Assembly: GCA_015065215.1 (NCBI GenBank)
Contig: SVQT01000007.1
Coordinates: forward strand, 1-57,879
Direction: 5' to 3'
Source of the DNA: Oscillospiraceae bacterium
Lineage (GTDB): Bacteria; Bacillota; Clostridia; Oscillospirales; CAG-272
DNA: 57,879 nucleotides
Made by a program: the position numbers and the translations under genes. Positions 24,660-34,005 of the stretch are shown piece by piece. The notes beneath the pieces were generated by a model. It saw only the letters and a list, made by a program, of their open reading frames with translations, had not been told where the DNA came from and did no database searches. Within the stretch, counting starts at the first letter, position 1; the number at the start of each line of letters is the position of its first letter.

Positions 24660-26644
24660 ATTGCGTCAACCTCCGCCATGATTTGTTTGTTGGTAAAGCC
24701 CTTGAGGTCCATTGCGCCGGAGGGGCAAGCCACCGTACATGCGCCGCAGCCCTGGCAGACAGCCGGATTGACAGATGCCACACGGCGAATGAGCGTGGTG
24801 CGGTTCGGGCCGCGGAATTCCTTGTCGGCATAGGTAATAGCGCCGTAGGGGCAGACCTTCTCGCAGGAGGAGCAGCCATTGCAGAGCATCTCATCAGAGG
24901 ATGCCACGCAGGGGTTGCAGGTCAGCTTATCTTTGGCGAGAACGCCGATCACCTTGGCGGCACAAGCAGAGGCCTGAGAAACCGTTTCGGGAATATCCTT
25001 AGGACCCTGGCAGATACCGGAGAGGAAGATGCCCGCGGTGGGGGATTCGACAGGGCGGAGCTTGGGATGCGCCTCGGTAAAGAAGTCGTTGGTATCCATG
25101 CTGGCGGTCAGCATCGTGCCGATCGAGCGTGCGGTTTTATCCGGCTCAATCGCGGTGGCGAGCACCACCAGATCGGCATCAATATGCAGCTGCTCACCTG
25201 CCAGCAGGTCGCTGGCCTGTACACGGAGCTGCTTGCCATTTTGAGTGACCTTACCGACCATGCCCTTGATGTAATGAACGCCGTACTGCTCGACCGCGCG
25301 GCGGTAGAATTCATCAAAATTCTTGCCGGGGGTACGAACATCAATGTAGAAGACGTAGACTTCGGTATCCGGATACTTTTCACGGATCAGCATAGCGTGC
25401 TTGGCGGTGTACATGCAGCAGATCTTAGAGCAATAGGGCTTGCCGCGCTCATCGGTCTCGGTGCAACGGGAGCCAACGCACTGCACGAATACGATCTTAT
25501 GGGGGTGCTCCTTGTCAGAGGGACGGAGCAGTGTGCCGTTGGTGGGGCCGGCGGCGTTCATCAGCCGCTCCAGCTCCAGGGAGGTGACAACATCGGGGCA
25601 GGTAGCGTAGCCGTATTCGCCGTAAACGGTGGCGTCGATGGGGTTGAAACCGGTTGCCGCCACAATGGCGCCATACTCGCGCTCGATGATCTCATCCTTT
25701 TGGGTGTAGTCGATCGCGCCGGTGCCACAGATTTTAGAGCAAACGCCGCACTTGCCGGTTTTCAGCATGGTGCAGTAGGTGGCGTCGATGGTGGCAACCT
25801 TCGGTACGGCCTGCGCGAAGGGGATGTAAATGGCACGGCGGGTATCCATACCCATATTGAACTCGTTGGGGACCTTCTTCTGGGGGCATTTCTCGGTGCA
25901 AAGACCGCAACCGGTGCACTTCGTTTCGTCCACGTATCTTGCCTTGCGGCGGATCTGTGCCTTGAAATTGCCCACATAGCCCTTTACGGCCTCCAGCTCG
26001 CTGTAAGCGTAAATGGTGATCTTCTCGTTCTGTGCCGCGTCTACCATTTTAGGGGTCAGGATACAAGCGGCGCAGTCCAGGGTGGGGAAGGTTTTATCAA
26101 GCTGTGCCATCTTGCCGCCGATGGTGGGGGACTTTTCTACGATGTCCACCTCAAAGCCTGCCTCGGCAATATCCAGAGCGGTCTGAATGCCGGCGATGCC
26201 GCCGCCAATGACCAACGCGCGCTTGGTAACGGGACTTTCCCCTGCTGTGAGCGGCGCGTTCAGATGAACCTTGGCGATCGCGGCGCGCCCTAAGATGATC
26301 GCCTTTTCAGTCGCCTCCTTCATATCCTTGTGGATCCAGGAGACATGCTCACGCAGGTTGGCGATCTCAACCATATAGGGATTGATGCCTTCCAGCGAGG
26401 CGGCCTTGCGGAAGGTGGCCTCGTGCATGCGGGGAGAGCAGGAGCCCACCACAATGCCGGTGAGCTTATGCTCGCGGATGGCCTCGCGCATCAGCTGTTG
26501 GCCGGATTCCGAGCACATGTACTGGTAATCGGTGGAAAACACCACGCCTTGCTCGTGAGAGAGAGCCTCGGCAACTGCCTTTACGTCTACGGTGCCGGCA
26601 ATGTTGGTACCGCAGTGGCAGATAAATACGCCAATTCTTTGCAT
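24650..26644 (-). CDS. hdrA: Heterodisulfide reductase subunit A homologue (electron-bifurcating flavoprotein)
   Basis: The 664-residue FAD and Fe-S protein has an N-terminal cysteine domain (ICHCGTNIAG; SCSPRMHEATF, 68-78), the FAD motif VIGGGIAG (145-152), a [4Fe-4S] set CTGCGLCTEKC (243-253), middle cysteine groups (CGVCSKICG; CSKICCMYTAKHA), and two C-terminal ferredoxin sites, CNGCSSCEKVCPYG and CQGCGACTVACPSG. In methanogens HdrA bifurcates electron pairs, one going to ferredoxin and one to HdrBC. The two C-terminal clusters are the usual ferredoxin exit. The length fits the short HdrA type without fused MvhD. It starts 15 bases after the hdrC stop. This is the probable bifurcation site of the complex encoded here. 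Confidence 0.93.
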   Translation of the reverse strand: MQRIGVFICHCGTNIAGTVDVKAVAEALSHEQGVVFSTDYQYMCSESGQQLMREAIREHKLTGIVVGSCSPRMHEATFRKAASLEGINPYMVEIANLREHVSWIHKDMKEATEKAIILGRAAIAKVHLNAPLTAGESPVTKRALVIGGGIAGIQTALDIAEAGFEVDIVEKSPTIGGKMAQLDKTFPTLDCAACILTPKMVDAAQNEKITIYAYSELEAVKGYVGNFKAQIRRKARYVDETKCTGCGLCTEKCPQKKVPNEFNMGMDTRRAIYIPFAQAVPKVATIDATYCTMLKTGKCGVCSKICGTGAIDYTQKDEIIEREYGAIVAATGFNPIDATVYGEYGYATCPDVVTSLELERLMNAAGPTNGTLLRPSDKEHPHKIVFVQCVGSRCTETDERGKPYCSKICCMYTAKHAMLIREKYPDTEVYVFYIDVRTPGKNFDEFYRRAVEQYGVHYIKGMVGKVTQNGKQLRVQASDLLAGEQLHIDADLVVLATAIEPDKTARSIGTMLTASMDTNDFFTEAHPKLRPVESPTAGIFLSGICQGPKDIPETVSQASACAAKVIGVLAKDKLTCNPCVASSDEMLCNGCSSCEKVCPYGAITYADKEFRGPNRTTLIRRVASVNPAVCQGCGACTVACPSGAMDLKGFTNKQIMAEVDAICK

Positions 26645-26659
26645 TTCGCGCTTTCCTCC

Positions 26660-27049
26660 TTACTTGCTGTATTTGCGCAATGCGGTGACAAGAAGCTGCT
26701 GGGGCATATCCTCGTCAAGCATTGCAGGGATGCTGTCTGTTTTTAAGTGGTTCTGACCCTGCTCGCGGATGACAGAAAGGCGGACAGCCTCTACGAGCTT
26801 GGCCGGCTCAACGCCGCGGGGGCAACGGTCCACGCACGCAAAGCAGGAAAGGCACTTGTAGATCGACTTGCTTGCCGCCAGTTTTTCGATCTCGCCCTTT
26901 TCTACCATATAGACGAACTGATGGGGATGATACTCCATCTCGTCAAAGGCGGGGCAGGTTGCGGTGCATTTGCCGCATCGCATACATTTGCGCACGTCAA
27001 CACCGGAAGAGCGCAGAACCTGTTCGGTTTTGTTATTACTATGACTCAT
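26660..27049 (-). CDS. hdrC: Heterodisulfide reductase subunit C homologue
   Basis: The 129-residue small ferredoxin-like protein has two complete CxxCxxCxxxC sets (C22, C25, C28, C32 and C66, C69, C72, C76) separated by a helical linker. This is the pattern of HdrC, which relays electrons from HdrA to HdrB. The start at 27049 is chosen because AAAGGAGGCA precedes it; the longer in-frame ORF would extend into hdrB. It sits between hdrB (13-base gap) and hdrA (15-base gap). HdrB and HdrC are not fused here, unlike HdrDE or TfrB proteins. Confidence 0.92.
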   Translation of the reverse strand: MSHSNNKTEQVLRSSGVDVRKCMRCGKCTATCPAFDEMEYHPHQFVYMVEKGEIEKLAASKSIYKCLSCFACVDRCPRGVEPAKLVEAVRLSVIREQGQNHLKTDSIPAMLDEDMPQQLLVTALRKYSK

Positions 27050-27062
27050 ACCGTGCCTCCTT

Positions 27063-27842
27063 TCACTTGACACCAAGCGCTTCGGCAAGCAGCTCGGTGA
27101 AGTAAACGACAGGCAACTCGGTGCCGCCGTTTTTGGCAAGATTGTAAAGGCAAAGCGGGCAGGCGGTGATCACGGTGTCGGCACCGTTTTTCTTGGCATC
27201 CTGCATCACAATGTTACTGCGCTTTTGGCTCTGCTCCTTATCCTCGGCAGCGACATAGCCGCCGCAGCACTCGTTGCGCATGCCCCAGATTACCGGCTCT
27301 GCGCCAAGCGCGCGGATAAGGCCCTCAAGAATAGTGGGGTTTTCGGGGTCGTCAAACTGCATCACCTTGCGGGGGCGGAGCAACAGACAACCATAGTAGG
27401 CGGCGATCCTGCGGCCGGTCAGCGGATTTTTGACCGCGGCCTTGATCTTGTCAAAGCCGACACGGTCACGGAGCACCTCCAAATAGTGCAGAACAGAGGT
27501 TTCGCCGTTGTAGGGGGTCTCCAGACCCAGATAGTTGTTCACACGCAGGGCGATGTCGGCGTCTGCTGCCATATCGTTATTCACCTGCTTGATCACATTA
27601 TGACAAGCGGAGCAAAGGGTTACGAGCTCCTGCCCCTCGTCACGGGTAGCGACCAGCGCACGAACGGCGGATAGCTTGGTAGCGATTTCGTCTTTTGCCA
27701 TGGGGTAAACAGCGCCGCAGCACTGCCAGTCGGGCAGTTCTTCCAGCGTGAAGCCGAGGGCCTTTGCCGCAAGGCGACCGTAACGGTCCAGATCCTTCCC
27801 CTTGGTTTTAAGAGTACAGCCGGGATAATAACTGAACTTCAT
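27063..27842 (-). CDS. hdrB: Heterodisulfide reductase subunit B homologue (double CCG domain)
   Basis: The 259-residue protein holds two cysteine-rich CCG domains. The first has YYPGC, QCCGAVYP and CSAC; the second has YYGC, NECCGGY and CPLC. In methanogens these sites carry two non-cubane [4Fe-4S] clusters that cleave the CoM-S-S-CoB disulfide. What HdrB acts on here is unknown. A small disulfide carrier, or a role as electron relay to the fumarate reductase encoded downstream, are the main possibilities. In methanogen TfrB an HdrB-like domain is fused to the FrdB-like part, a hint that HdrB and FrdB can work together. It is the first gene of the hdr-flx-frd run, after a structured leader. 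Confidence 0.9.
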   Translation of the reverse strand: MKFSYYPGCTLKTKGKDLDRYGRLAAKALGFTLEELPDWQCCGAVYPMAKDEIATKLSAVRALVATRDEGQELVTLCSACHNVIKQVNNDMAADADIALRVNNYLGLETPYNGETSVLHYLEVLRDRVGFDKIKAAVKNPLTGRRIAAYYGCLLLRPRKVMQFDDPENPTILEGLIRALGAEPVIWGMRNECCGGYVAAEDKEQSQKRSNIVMQDAKKNGADTVITACPLCLYNLAKNGGTELPVVYFTELLAEALGVK

Positions 27843-27913
27843 TTGCGTACTTTCCCTTTCATGTATTTTACGGTTGCGATTTATAAAAGCGTTTTGCGAG
27901 AGTCATGGGTTGC

Positions 27914-28001
27914 GACCGCATAAAATCATGCAGAACCGATTGTGCGGTTCTGCACAATGGTATGCGGTCTCTGCCACGGGCGGCGAAAGCCGTCCGTGGC
28001 T
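27914..28001 (-). promoter_or_regulatory. Structured leader between fumC and hdrB
   Basis: The 249-base gap holds a nested pair of perfect stems: outer GACCGCATA/TATGCGGTC (27914-27922 with 27961-27969) and inner GCAGAACCG/CGGTTCTGC (27930-27938 with 27945-27953). A third stem, GCCACGGGCGGC-GAAA-GCCGTCCGTGGC (27974-28001), follows. No U run follows any of them on the - strand. They may set the fumC mRNA end, attenuate or process the transcript. No convincing promoter was found for hdrB itself. Confidence 0.5.
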
Positions 28002-28091
28002 TTTAAAGTGTAAAACCAATAAATAGGGTCATTGGGTGAGACCGGGTAAAATGTTCAAAGCAACGACGCTATGGACCTTTTTACGACGGCA

Positions 28092-29468
<1,377 letters not shown>

Positions 29469-29582
29469 GTTGTTTTCCTCCTGAAATATCTTGTATTACT
29501 GTCTTTTGACAGCTTTGCGCACCTTGCGCAAGGCGCGCAAAGTATCATTATAAATTATAACATATAGCCATGGCACCGTCAA
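29469..29582 (-). promoter_or_regulatory. Promoter and leader of fumC
   Basis: On the - strand TTGACG (29582-29577), a 17-base spacer and TATAAT (29559-29554). The leader then forms a GC-rich hairpin CTTTGCGC/GCGCAAAG near 29514-29541 and CTGTC/GACAG near 29500-29512 before the ribosome binding site. The rest of the 353-base divergent gap (29583-29721) shows nothing recognisable. Confidence 0.75.
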
Positions 29583-29721
29583 GAGGTGACTTGTGAAAAA
29601 ATAGACAAATTTTCACTTTTTCGACTGTTTTTTCTTATGCTTTTCCGCCTTGTTGTGCATTTGCGGCTCATAGTCTTTGCGCGCCGCAAAAAATCCCGCG
29701 CCAAAAGTCGTGTGCCGCCTA

Positions 29722-29750
29722 TTGCAATCCGAGTGGATTTGTGATATACT
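29722..29750 (+). promoter_or_regulatory. Promoter of the sufCB operon
   Basis: TTGCAA (29722-29727), a 17-base spacer and TATACT (29745-29750), with an extended TGn before the -10. Confidence 0.7.
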
Positions 29751-29821
29751 ATTATGCTGAAAAGAAATGTACTCTGCCAAGAAGAAAGGCTTTTTCGGCG
29801 GTTAGATAAAGGAGATATTTC

Positions 29822-30547
29822 ATGCTGGAACTACAACACATCAGCTTTTCGGTGCCTGCTGAAAACGGCGGAAAGACGGAGATCCTCAAGGACGTCAGCT
29901 TTGCCGTTTCTGAACGATTTGTCGCCATCACAGGCCCAAACGGTAGCGGAAAATCCACTGTTGCCAAAATCATTGCGGGTATAGAAAGGCCCACCTCCGG
30001 GCGCATTTTACTGGACGGCGAGGACATCACCGAGCTTTCTGTAACCGAGCGCGCCAAAAAGGGCATCAGCTTTGCTTTTCAGCAGCCGGTGCGCTTTAAG
30101 GGTATCACTGTCAAGGATCTGATTTCGCTAGCGGCAGGCACCAACATTTCAGTGGCAAGCGCCTGTGCCTATCTTTCTGAGGTCGGCCTTTGCGCAAAGG
30201 AGTATATCAACCGCGAGGTCAACGCCTCGCTTTCCGGCGGCGAGCTCAAGCGCATTGAGATCGCTATGATCAACGCGCGCTCGACCAAGCTTTCTGTTTT
30301 TGATGAGCCGGAGGCAGGCATCGACCTGTGGAGCTTCAACAACCTCATCAAGGTGTTCGAGAGCATGCACGAGCGCACCAAGGGCAATATTCTGATCATT
30401 TCGCACCAGGAGCGCATTCTGGATATTGCGGACAAGATCGTGGTGATCGCTGACGGTACCGTGGCCCAGATCGGTTCAAAAGCGGAGATTTTGCCCACCC
30501 TGCTGGCACCTGCCGGTTGCCGCTATACTGCGAAGGGAGAGAATTGA
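29822..30547 (+). CDS. sufC: SufC-type ABC ATPase of the Fe-S assembly system
   Basis: The 241-residue ABC ATPase has Walker A GPNGSGKST (38-46), the Q-loop FAFQQP, the signature SLSGGELKR (136-144), Walker B SVFDEPEAGID and the switch histidine in IISHQER. The SGGE signature and the short alpha-helical part match SufC rather than importer ATPases. It powers Fe-S cluster assembly on SufB. Only one SufB/D-like partner follows, one base after the stop, and there is no sufS, sufU or sufD. This is the layout of the minimal SUF (SMS) systems found in anaerobes. AAAGGAG precedes the ATG by 7 bases. Confidence 0.9.
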   Translation: MLELQHISFSVPAENGGKTEILKDVSFAVSERFVAITGPNGSGKSTVAKIIAGIERPTSGRILLDGEDITELSVTERAKKGISFAFQQPVRFKGITVKDLISLAAGTNISVASACAYLSEVGLCAKEYINREVNASLSGGELKRIEIAMINARSTKLSVFDEPEAGIDLWSFNNLIKVFESMHERTKGNILIISHQERILDIADKIVVIADGTVAQIGSKAEILPTLLAPAGCRYTAKGEN

Positions 30548-30548
30548 T

Positions 30549-31475
30549 ATGGCACAGCTTGACAGCATTCAGCAAAATTTGCTGGCGCAGGTAGCGGACA
30601 TCCATGAGATCCCCGAGGGCGCCTTTTCGCTTCGTGTCAACGGCGAGATGTTTGGCAGCCGTTCCAGCGAGAATATTGAGATTGTGAAAAAAACAGACAA
30701 GCCCGGCATTGACATTTATATCAAAGCAGGCACAAAAAAAGAGAGCCTGCACATTCCTGTTCTGCTGGCCAAAACCGGCATTACCGAGCTGGTGTATAAC
30801 GATTTTCACATTGGCGCCGACTGTGACATAACCATTGTGGCGGGCTGTGGCATCCACAACGGCGGTGCGGAAAAGAGTGAGCACAGCGGCATTCACAGCT
30901 TTTATGTGGGGGAAAATGCCCGGGTACGGTATATAGAAAAGCACTATGGTGAGGGGGATGGCAATGGACGCAACGTGATGAATCCCACCACTGAGGTGTA
31001 TATGCAAAAGGGGAGCTATATGGAGATGGAAACCGCCCAGATCAAGGGGGTAGACTCCACCGACCGTACCACTAAGGCCAAGCTTGCCGAGGGGGCGCAT
31101 TTGATCGTGCATGAAAAGATCATGACCCACGGCGAGCAGTACGCCAAAACCTACTTTGAGGTGGATCTTGACGGCGAGGACTGTGGCACCCATGTGGTAT
31201 CCCGCTCGGTGGCAAAGGATCACTCTAAGCAGCTATTCGTTTCGCATGTCAACGGCAACAACCGTAGCAGCGGTCACACCGAATGCGATGCCATCATTAT
31301 GGATAGTGCCACTGTCAGTGCGGTACCCGAGATCGAGGCCAATCATCCCGAGGCGTCGCTCATTCATGAGGCGGCCATCGGCAAGATCGCGGGGGAGCAG
31401 CTGATCAAGCTCATGACCCTCGGCCTTACTGAGAAGGAAGCTGAAGAGCAGATCATCGGCGGCTTTCTTAAGTGA
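30549..31475 (+). CDS. sufB: SufB/SufD-like Fe-S scaffold subunit (minimal SUF system)
   Basis: The 308-residue protein carries the SufBD core beta-helix domain (for example FYVGENARVRYIEKHYGEG, GTHVVSRSVAKDHSKQLFV and SLIHEAAIGKIAGEQLIKLM). It is much shorter than the classical SufB of about 470 residues and lacks its N-terminal region. It should dimerise and bind SufC, making a cluster scaffold in the cytosol. The GAEGG-like cysteine that SufB uses is not obvious; the candidates are C95 and C101. The next Fe-S genes (NifU-like and GGGtGRT) lie at the far end of the window. The many Fe-S subunits in the hdr-flx-frd run nearby create a heavy demand for such a system. Confidence 0.88.
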   Translation: MAQLDSIQQNLLAQVADIHEIPEGAFSLRVNGEMFGSRSSENIEIVKKTDKPGIDIYIKAGTKKESLHIPVLLAKTGITELVYNDFHIGADCDITIVAGCGIHNGGAEKSEHSGIHSFYVGENARVRYIEKHYGEGDGNGRNVMNPTTEVYMQKGSYMEMETAQIKGVDSTDRTTKAKLAEGAHLIVHEKIMTHGEQYAKTYFEVDLDGEDCGTHVVSRSVAKDHSKQLFVSHVNGNNRSSGHTECDAIIMDSATVSAVPEIEANHPEASLIHEAAIGKIAGEQLIKLMTLGLTEKEAEEQIIGGFLK

Positions 31476-31496
31476 CGGCGTCTTTGGCGCATAGAA

Positions 31497-31548
31497 CACG
31501 AGCGCGAGGTTCGGAGTAGTTTTTCTACACCGTCACCTCGCGCTCGTG
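31497..31548 (+). other. Long imperfect hairpin after sufB
   Basis: CACGAGCGCGAGGT pairs with ACCTCGCGCTCGTG over 14 bases. Inside it CGG-A-GTAG pairs with CTAC-A-CCG round a TTTTT loop. There is no T tract after the stem, so it is not a classical terminator. It may be a processed 3' end or a repeat. The rest of the gap to mutY has a small CCATCC/GGATGG stem and nothing else. Confidence 0.5.
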
Positions 31549-31685
31549 CCCTCTGCATCCAAATCCATCCGTCACGGGGAAGGATGGCTTTGAGCGATGA
31601 GCCACCTTGAAAAACCGCAAAAACTCACCCCGTTTCTGGGCATTTGATCATTTTGCATTTTGTATTCTGCGGAAAGGAGCCCCAA

Positions 31686-32747
31686 ATGGAACTGAAATTA
31701 CCCGATATGAGCCCCATCCTTGATTGGTATCGTGCAAACGCCCGCAAATTGCCTTGGCGGCGCACCCGGGATCCCTATCGCATCTGGGTTTCTGAGATCA
31801 TGCTACAGCAGACGCGGGTGGAGGCGGTACTCCCTTACTATCATCGCTTTCTTGCCCGCTTGCCCGATATTGCCGCCCTTGCCGATTGCCCCGAGGGGGA
31901 ATTGATGAAGCTTTGGGAGGGGCTAGGGTACTATAGCCGTGTGCGGAATATGCAAAAGGCGGCCAAGGGCATTATGTCCCAATACGGGGGTGCTTTCCCG
32001 CAAAATTTCGAGCAGATCCTATCCCTTCCCGGCATTGGAGAATACACCGCGGGTGCCATTGCCTCTTTCGCCTTTGATCTTCCTTATCCCGCGGTGGACG
32101 GCAATGTGCTGCGTGTGGCGGCACGGCTGTTGGCGTTTGAGGAGGATGTTCTGGCACCCGCTTCAAAAAAAGCTTTGACTGCCGCCGTATGGGCGGCCCA
32201 GTCGCCGGAGAGGGCCGCCACCTACAATCAGGCGGTGATCGAGCTGGGGGCGACCGTCTGCCTGCCCAATGGCACGCCCAAATGCGAGGTGTGTCCCTTG
32301 GCGGGCGTTTGCCGCGCGCGGGAACAGGGCCTGCAAACGGTTTTGCCGGTTCGAAAAAAGCCCACACCGCGCAAGGTGGAGGAGCGGACGGTGCTGATTT
32401 TGCGCGAGGGGGATCGGGTGGCCCTGCGCCAACGTCCCTCCAGCGGCCTTTTGGCAAGTCTGTTTGAGCCGTTTTCGCTCAAAGGAAGGCTGAGCGCGGG
32501 CGAGGTAATGGAAAAGCTGACCGGCGCGGGACTGGAAATTTTGCGCGTGGGCGACCTCGGTGCCGCCAAGCATATTTTCACGCATGTCGAATGGCAAATG
32601 CAGGGCTACGAGGTCATTCTCTGTGAAAAAAGTGCCGAAACGGGGCTGAAAAAGCTGGATCAGGGGCTTTTTTTCGTGCGTCGCTACGAGATCGATGAGG
32701 GCTATGCCGTTCCGTCGGCCTACAGCGCCTATCGCCCTTTTATGTAA
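31686..32747 (+). CDS. mutY: Adenine DNA glycosylase
   Basis: The 353-residue base-excision repair enzyme removes adenine mispaired with 8-oxoguanine. E37 (WVSEIMLQQTRVE) and D138 (AVDGNV) are the catalytic acids. LPGIGEYTAGAIA (114-126) is the helix-hairpin-helix. The [4Fe-4S] loop is CLPNGTPKCEVCPLAGVC, with a spacing one residue longer between the first two cysteines than in E. coli. The C-terminal 110 residues form the MutT-like domain that reads 8-oxoguanine. The ATG at 31686 follows AAAGGAG. It is separated from sufCB by 210 bases, with no operon link apparent. Confidence 0.94.
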   Translation: MELKLPDMSPILDWYRANARKLPWRRTRDPYRIWVSEIMLQQTRVEAVLPYYHRFLARLPDIAALADCPEGELMKLWEGLGYYSRVRNMQKAAKGIMSQYGGAFPQNFEQILSLPGIGEYTAGAIASFAFDLPYPAVDGNVLRVAARLLAFEEDVLAPASKKALTAAVWAAQSPERAATYNQAVIELGATVCLPNGTPKCEVCPLAGVCRAREQGLQTVLPVRKKPTPRKVEERTVLILREGDRVALRQRPSSGLLASLFEPFSLKGRLSAGEVMEKLTGAGLEILRVGDLGAAKHIFTHVEWQMQGYEVILCEKSAETGLKKLDQGLFFVRRYEIDEGYAVPSAYSAYRPFM

Positions 32748-32816
32748 CGCGGCGATTTATCATTTCTTTGGCAGAAACATATCGGTTTTTTAGTACCTCT
32801 TCCCTTTTTTGGGTTT

Positions 32817-32828
32817 GTGTGATACAAT
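32817..32828 (+). promoter_or_regulatory. Extended -10 promoter of the TIM-barrel epimerase gene
   Basis: TGTGATACAAT provides TGn plus TACAAT; no good -35 is seen. Confidence 0.5.
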
Positions 32829-32856
32829 AAAAACAACGCAAGCGGAGGTGTCTGTT

Positions 32857-33732
32857 ATGAAAATAGCCGTTAGTTCTTACTCCTTCAACCAGTATATCAA
32901 GGCAGGAAAGATGACCCTGCAAGACACGGTGGATAAAGCCGCAGAGATGGGCTTTGCGGGGATTGAATTTATCGATCTGCCCAAGGAGATGCCTCGGGCC
33001 GAACGTATGGCTCTGGCCGCGGACCTGCGGCAACGGGTCGAGAAAAACGGCCTTTCCATGGTGGCCTATACAGTTGCCGCGCGGCTTTGGCAGCCCACCG
33101 AGGCGCTACTGCGTGCCGAAATTGAGCGGGTAAAGGGTGAGGTGGATATTACCGTTTTACTAGGCGCGCCAGTGATGCGGCATGATCTTGTGTGGGAGCT
33201 GGACAAAACCGGGGCCGGCCGTAGCTTTCGCTCGATGATGCCGAAATTGGCGGAGACGGTACGGGAAATTGCGGATTATGCCGCGCAAAAGGGGATCAAA
33301 ACCTGCTCGGAAAATCACGGCCGTATTGCGCAGGACAGTGACCGTATGGAGGCCTTCGCGGCACTGGTCAATCACGATCATTACGGCCTTCTGGTGGATA
33401 TGGGCAACTTCCTTTGTGTGGATGAGGATCCGATTACCGCGGTTTCCCGTGTGGCGAATTATGCGTTCCACGCCCATGCCAAGGATATGCTGATCTGTTC
33501 GCCCGATACCGATGGGGGCGTTGGCATCATCAAGACTCGTGGCATGAATGGATTGAAGCCAACTGCCATCGGTCACGGCTCTGTGCCGGTCAAGCAATGC
33601 ATTGCTATTTTGAAAAGAGCCGGCTATGACGGTTGGCTTTCGGTAGAATATGAAGGCAAGGAGGATTGCCTCCAGGGGATTGCCGAGGGGTTGAAAAATC
33701 TCCGCATGTACCTATCAGAGCTTGAAAAATAA
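32857..33732 (+). CDS. Sugar phosphate isomerase/epimerase-like TIM-barrel protein
   Basis: The 291-residue protein belongs to the AP-endonuclease-2/xylose-isomerase-like barrel family. It has FAGIEFIDLPKE near residue 30, metal-ligand type residues in CSENHGR (E and H around 150), LLVDMGNFL near 180, FHAHAKDM near 208 and LSVEYEGKED near 265. Such proteins act on sugars, inositols or other polyols in the cytosol; the substrate is not recognisable. GGAGGTG lies 8 bases before the ATG at 32857, and an upstream in-frame ATG at 32809 sits inside the promoter. It stands alone between mutY and the patatin-like gene. Confidence 0.82.
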   Translation: MKIAVSSYSFNQYIKAGKMTLQDTVDKAAEMGFAGIEFIDLPKEMPRAERMALAADLRQRVEKNGLSMVAYTVAARLWQPTEALLRAEIERVKGEVDITVLLGAPVMRHDLVWELDKTGAGRSFRSMMPKLAETVREIADYAAQKGIKTCSENHGRIAQDSDRMEAFAALVNHDHYGLLVDMGNFLCVDEDPITAVSRVANYAFHAHAKDMLICSPDTDGGVGIIKTRGMNGLKPTAIGHGSVPVKQCIAILKRAGYDGWLSVEYEGKEDCLQGIAEGLKNLRMYLSELEK

Positions 33733-33821
33733 TTGAAAACCCAATCGTTGGGGCTGTCGCGTCCGGTGCTTTTTGCGCTGAGCGAGACAGCCCTTTTCTT
33801 GCCTTGCGCCTAAAGTTTTGA

Positions 33822-33850
33822 TTGACAAAAAAACGTAGGTGTGATATGAT
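33822..33850 (+). promoter_or_regulatory. Promoter of the patatin-like gene
   Basis: TTGACA (33822-33827), a 17-base spacer and TATGAT (33845-33850), with an extended TGn. Confidence 0.75.
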
Positions 33851-33897
33851 GATAGGGCACGAAATCTTGTGCGGCATTTCACGAGAGGGGGAAAATA

Positions 33898-34005
33898 ATG
33901 AAAAACAGAGAATGTGTTTGCCATGCGCGAAAACGCGTAATTCCCCATGGGGAAATGCTTCAGACAAGCAAGCGGAGGTGCCGTCTATGCCAAATATCGG
34001 GCTAA
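33898..34005 (+). CDS. Possible 35-residue cysteine-containing leader peptide
   Basis: A short open frame starts with ATG 7 bases after GAGAGGGGG, a strong ribosome binding site. It codes for 35 residues with CVC near the start (C6, C8) and CRLC near the end (C28, C31), among many Arg and Lys. It ends 19 bases inside the patatin-like gene in another frame, so its translation would affect initiation downstream. It could be a leader peptide or a tiny metal-binding protein, or simply chance. No homologue is recognised. Confidence 0.4.
   Translation: MKNRECVCHARKRVIPHGEMLQTSKRRCRLCQISG

Noticed and set aside
24683-26293. 536-codon open frame opposite hdrA
   Set aside because: HdrA shows all expected cysteine and FAD motifs on the other strand; this one shows none.
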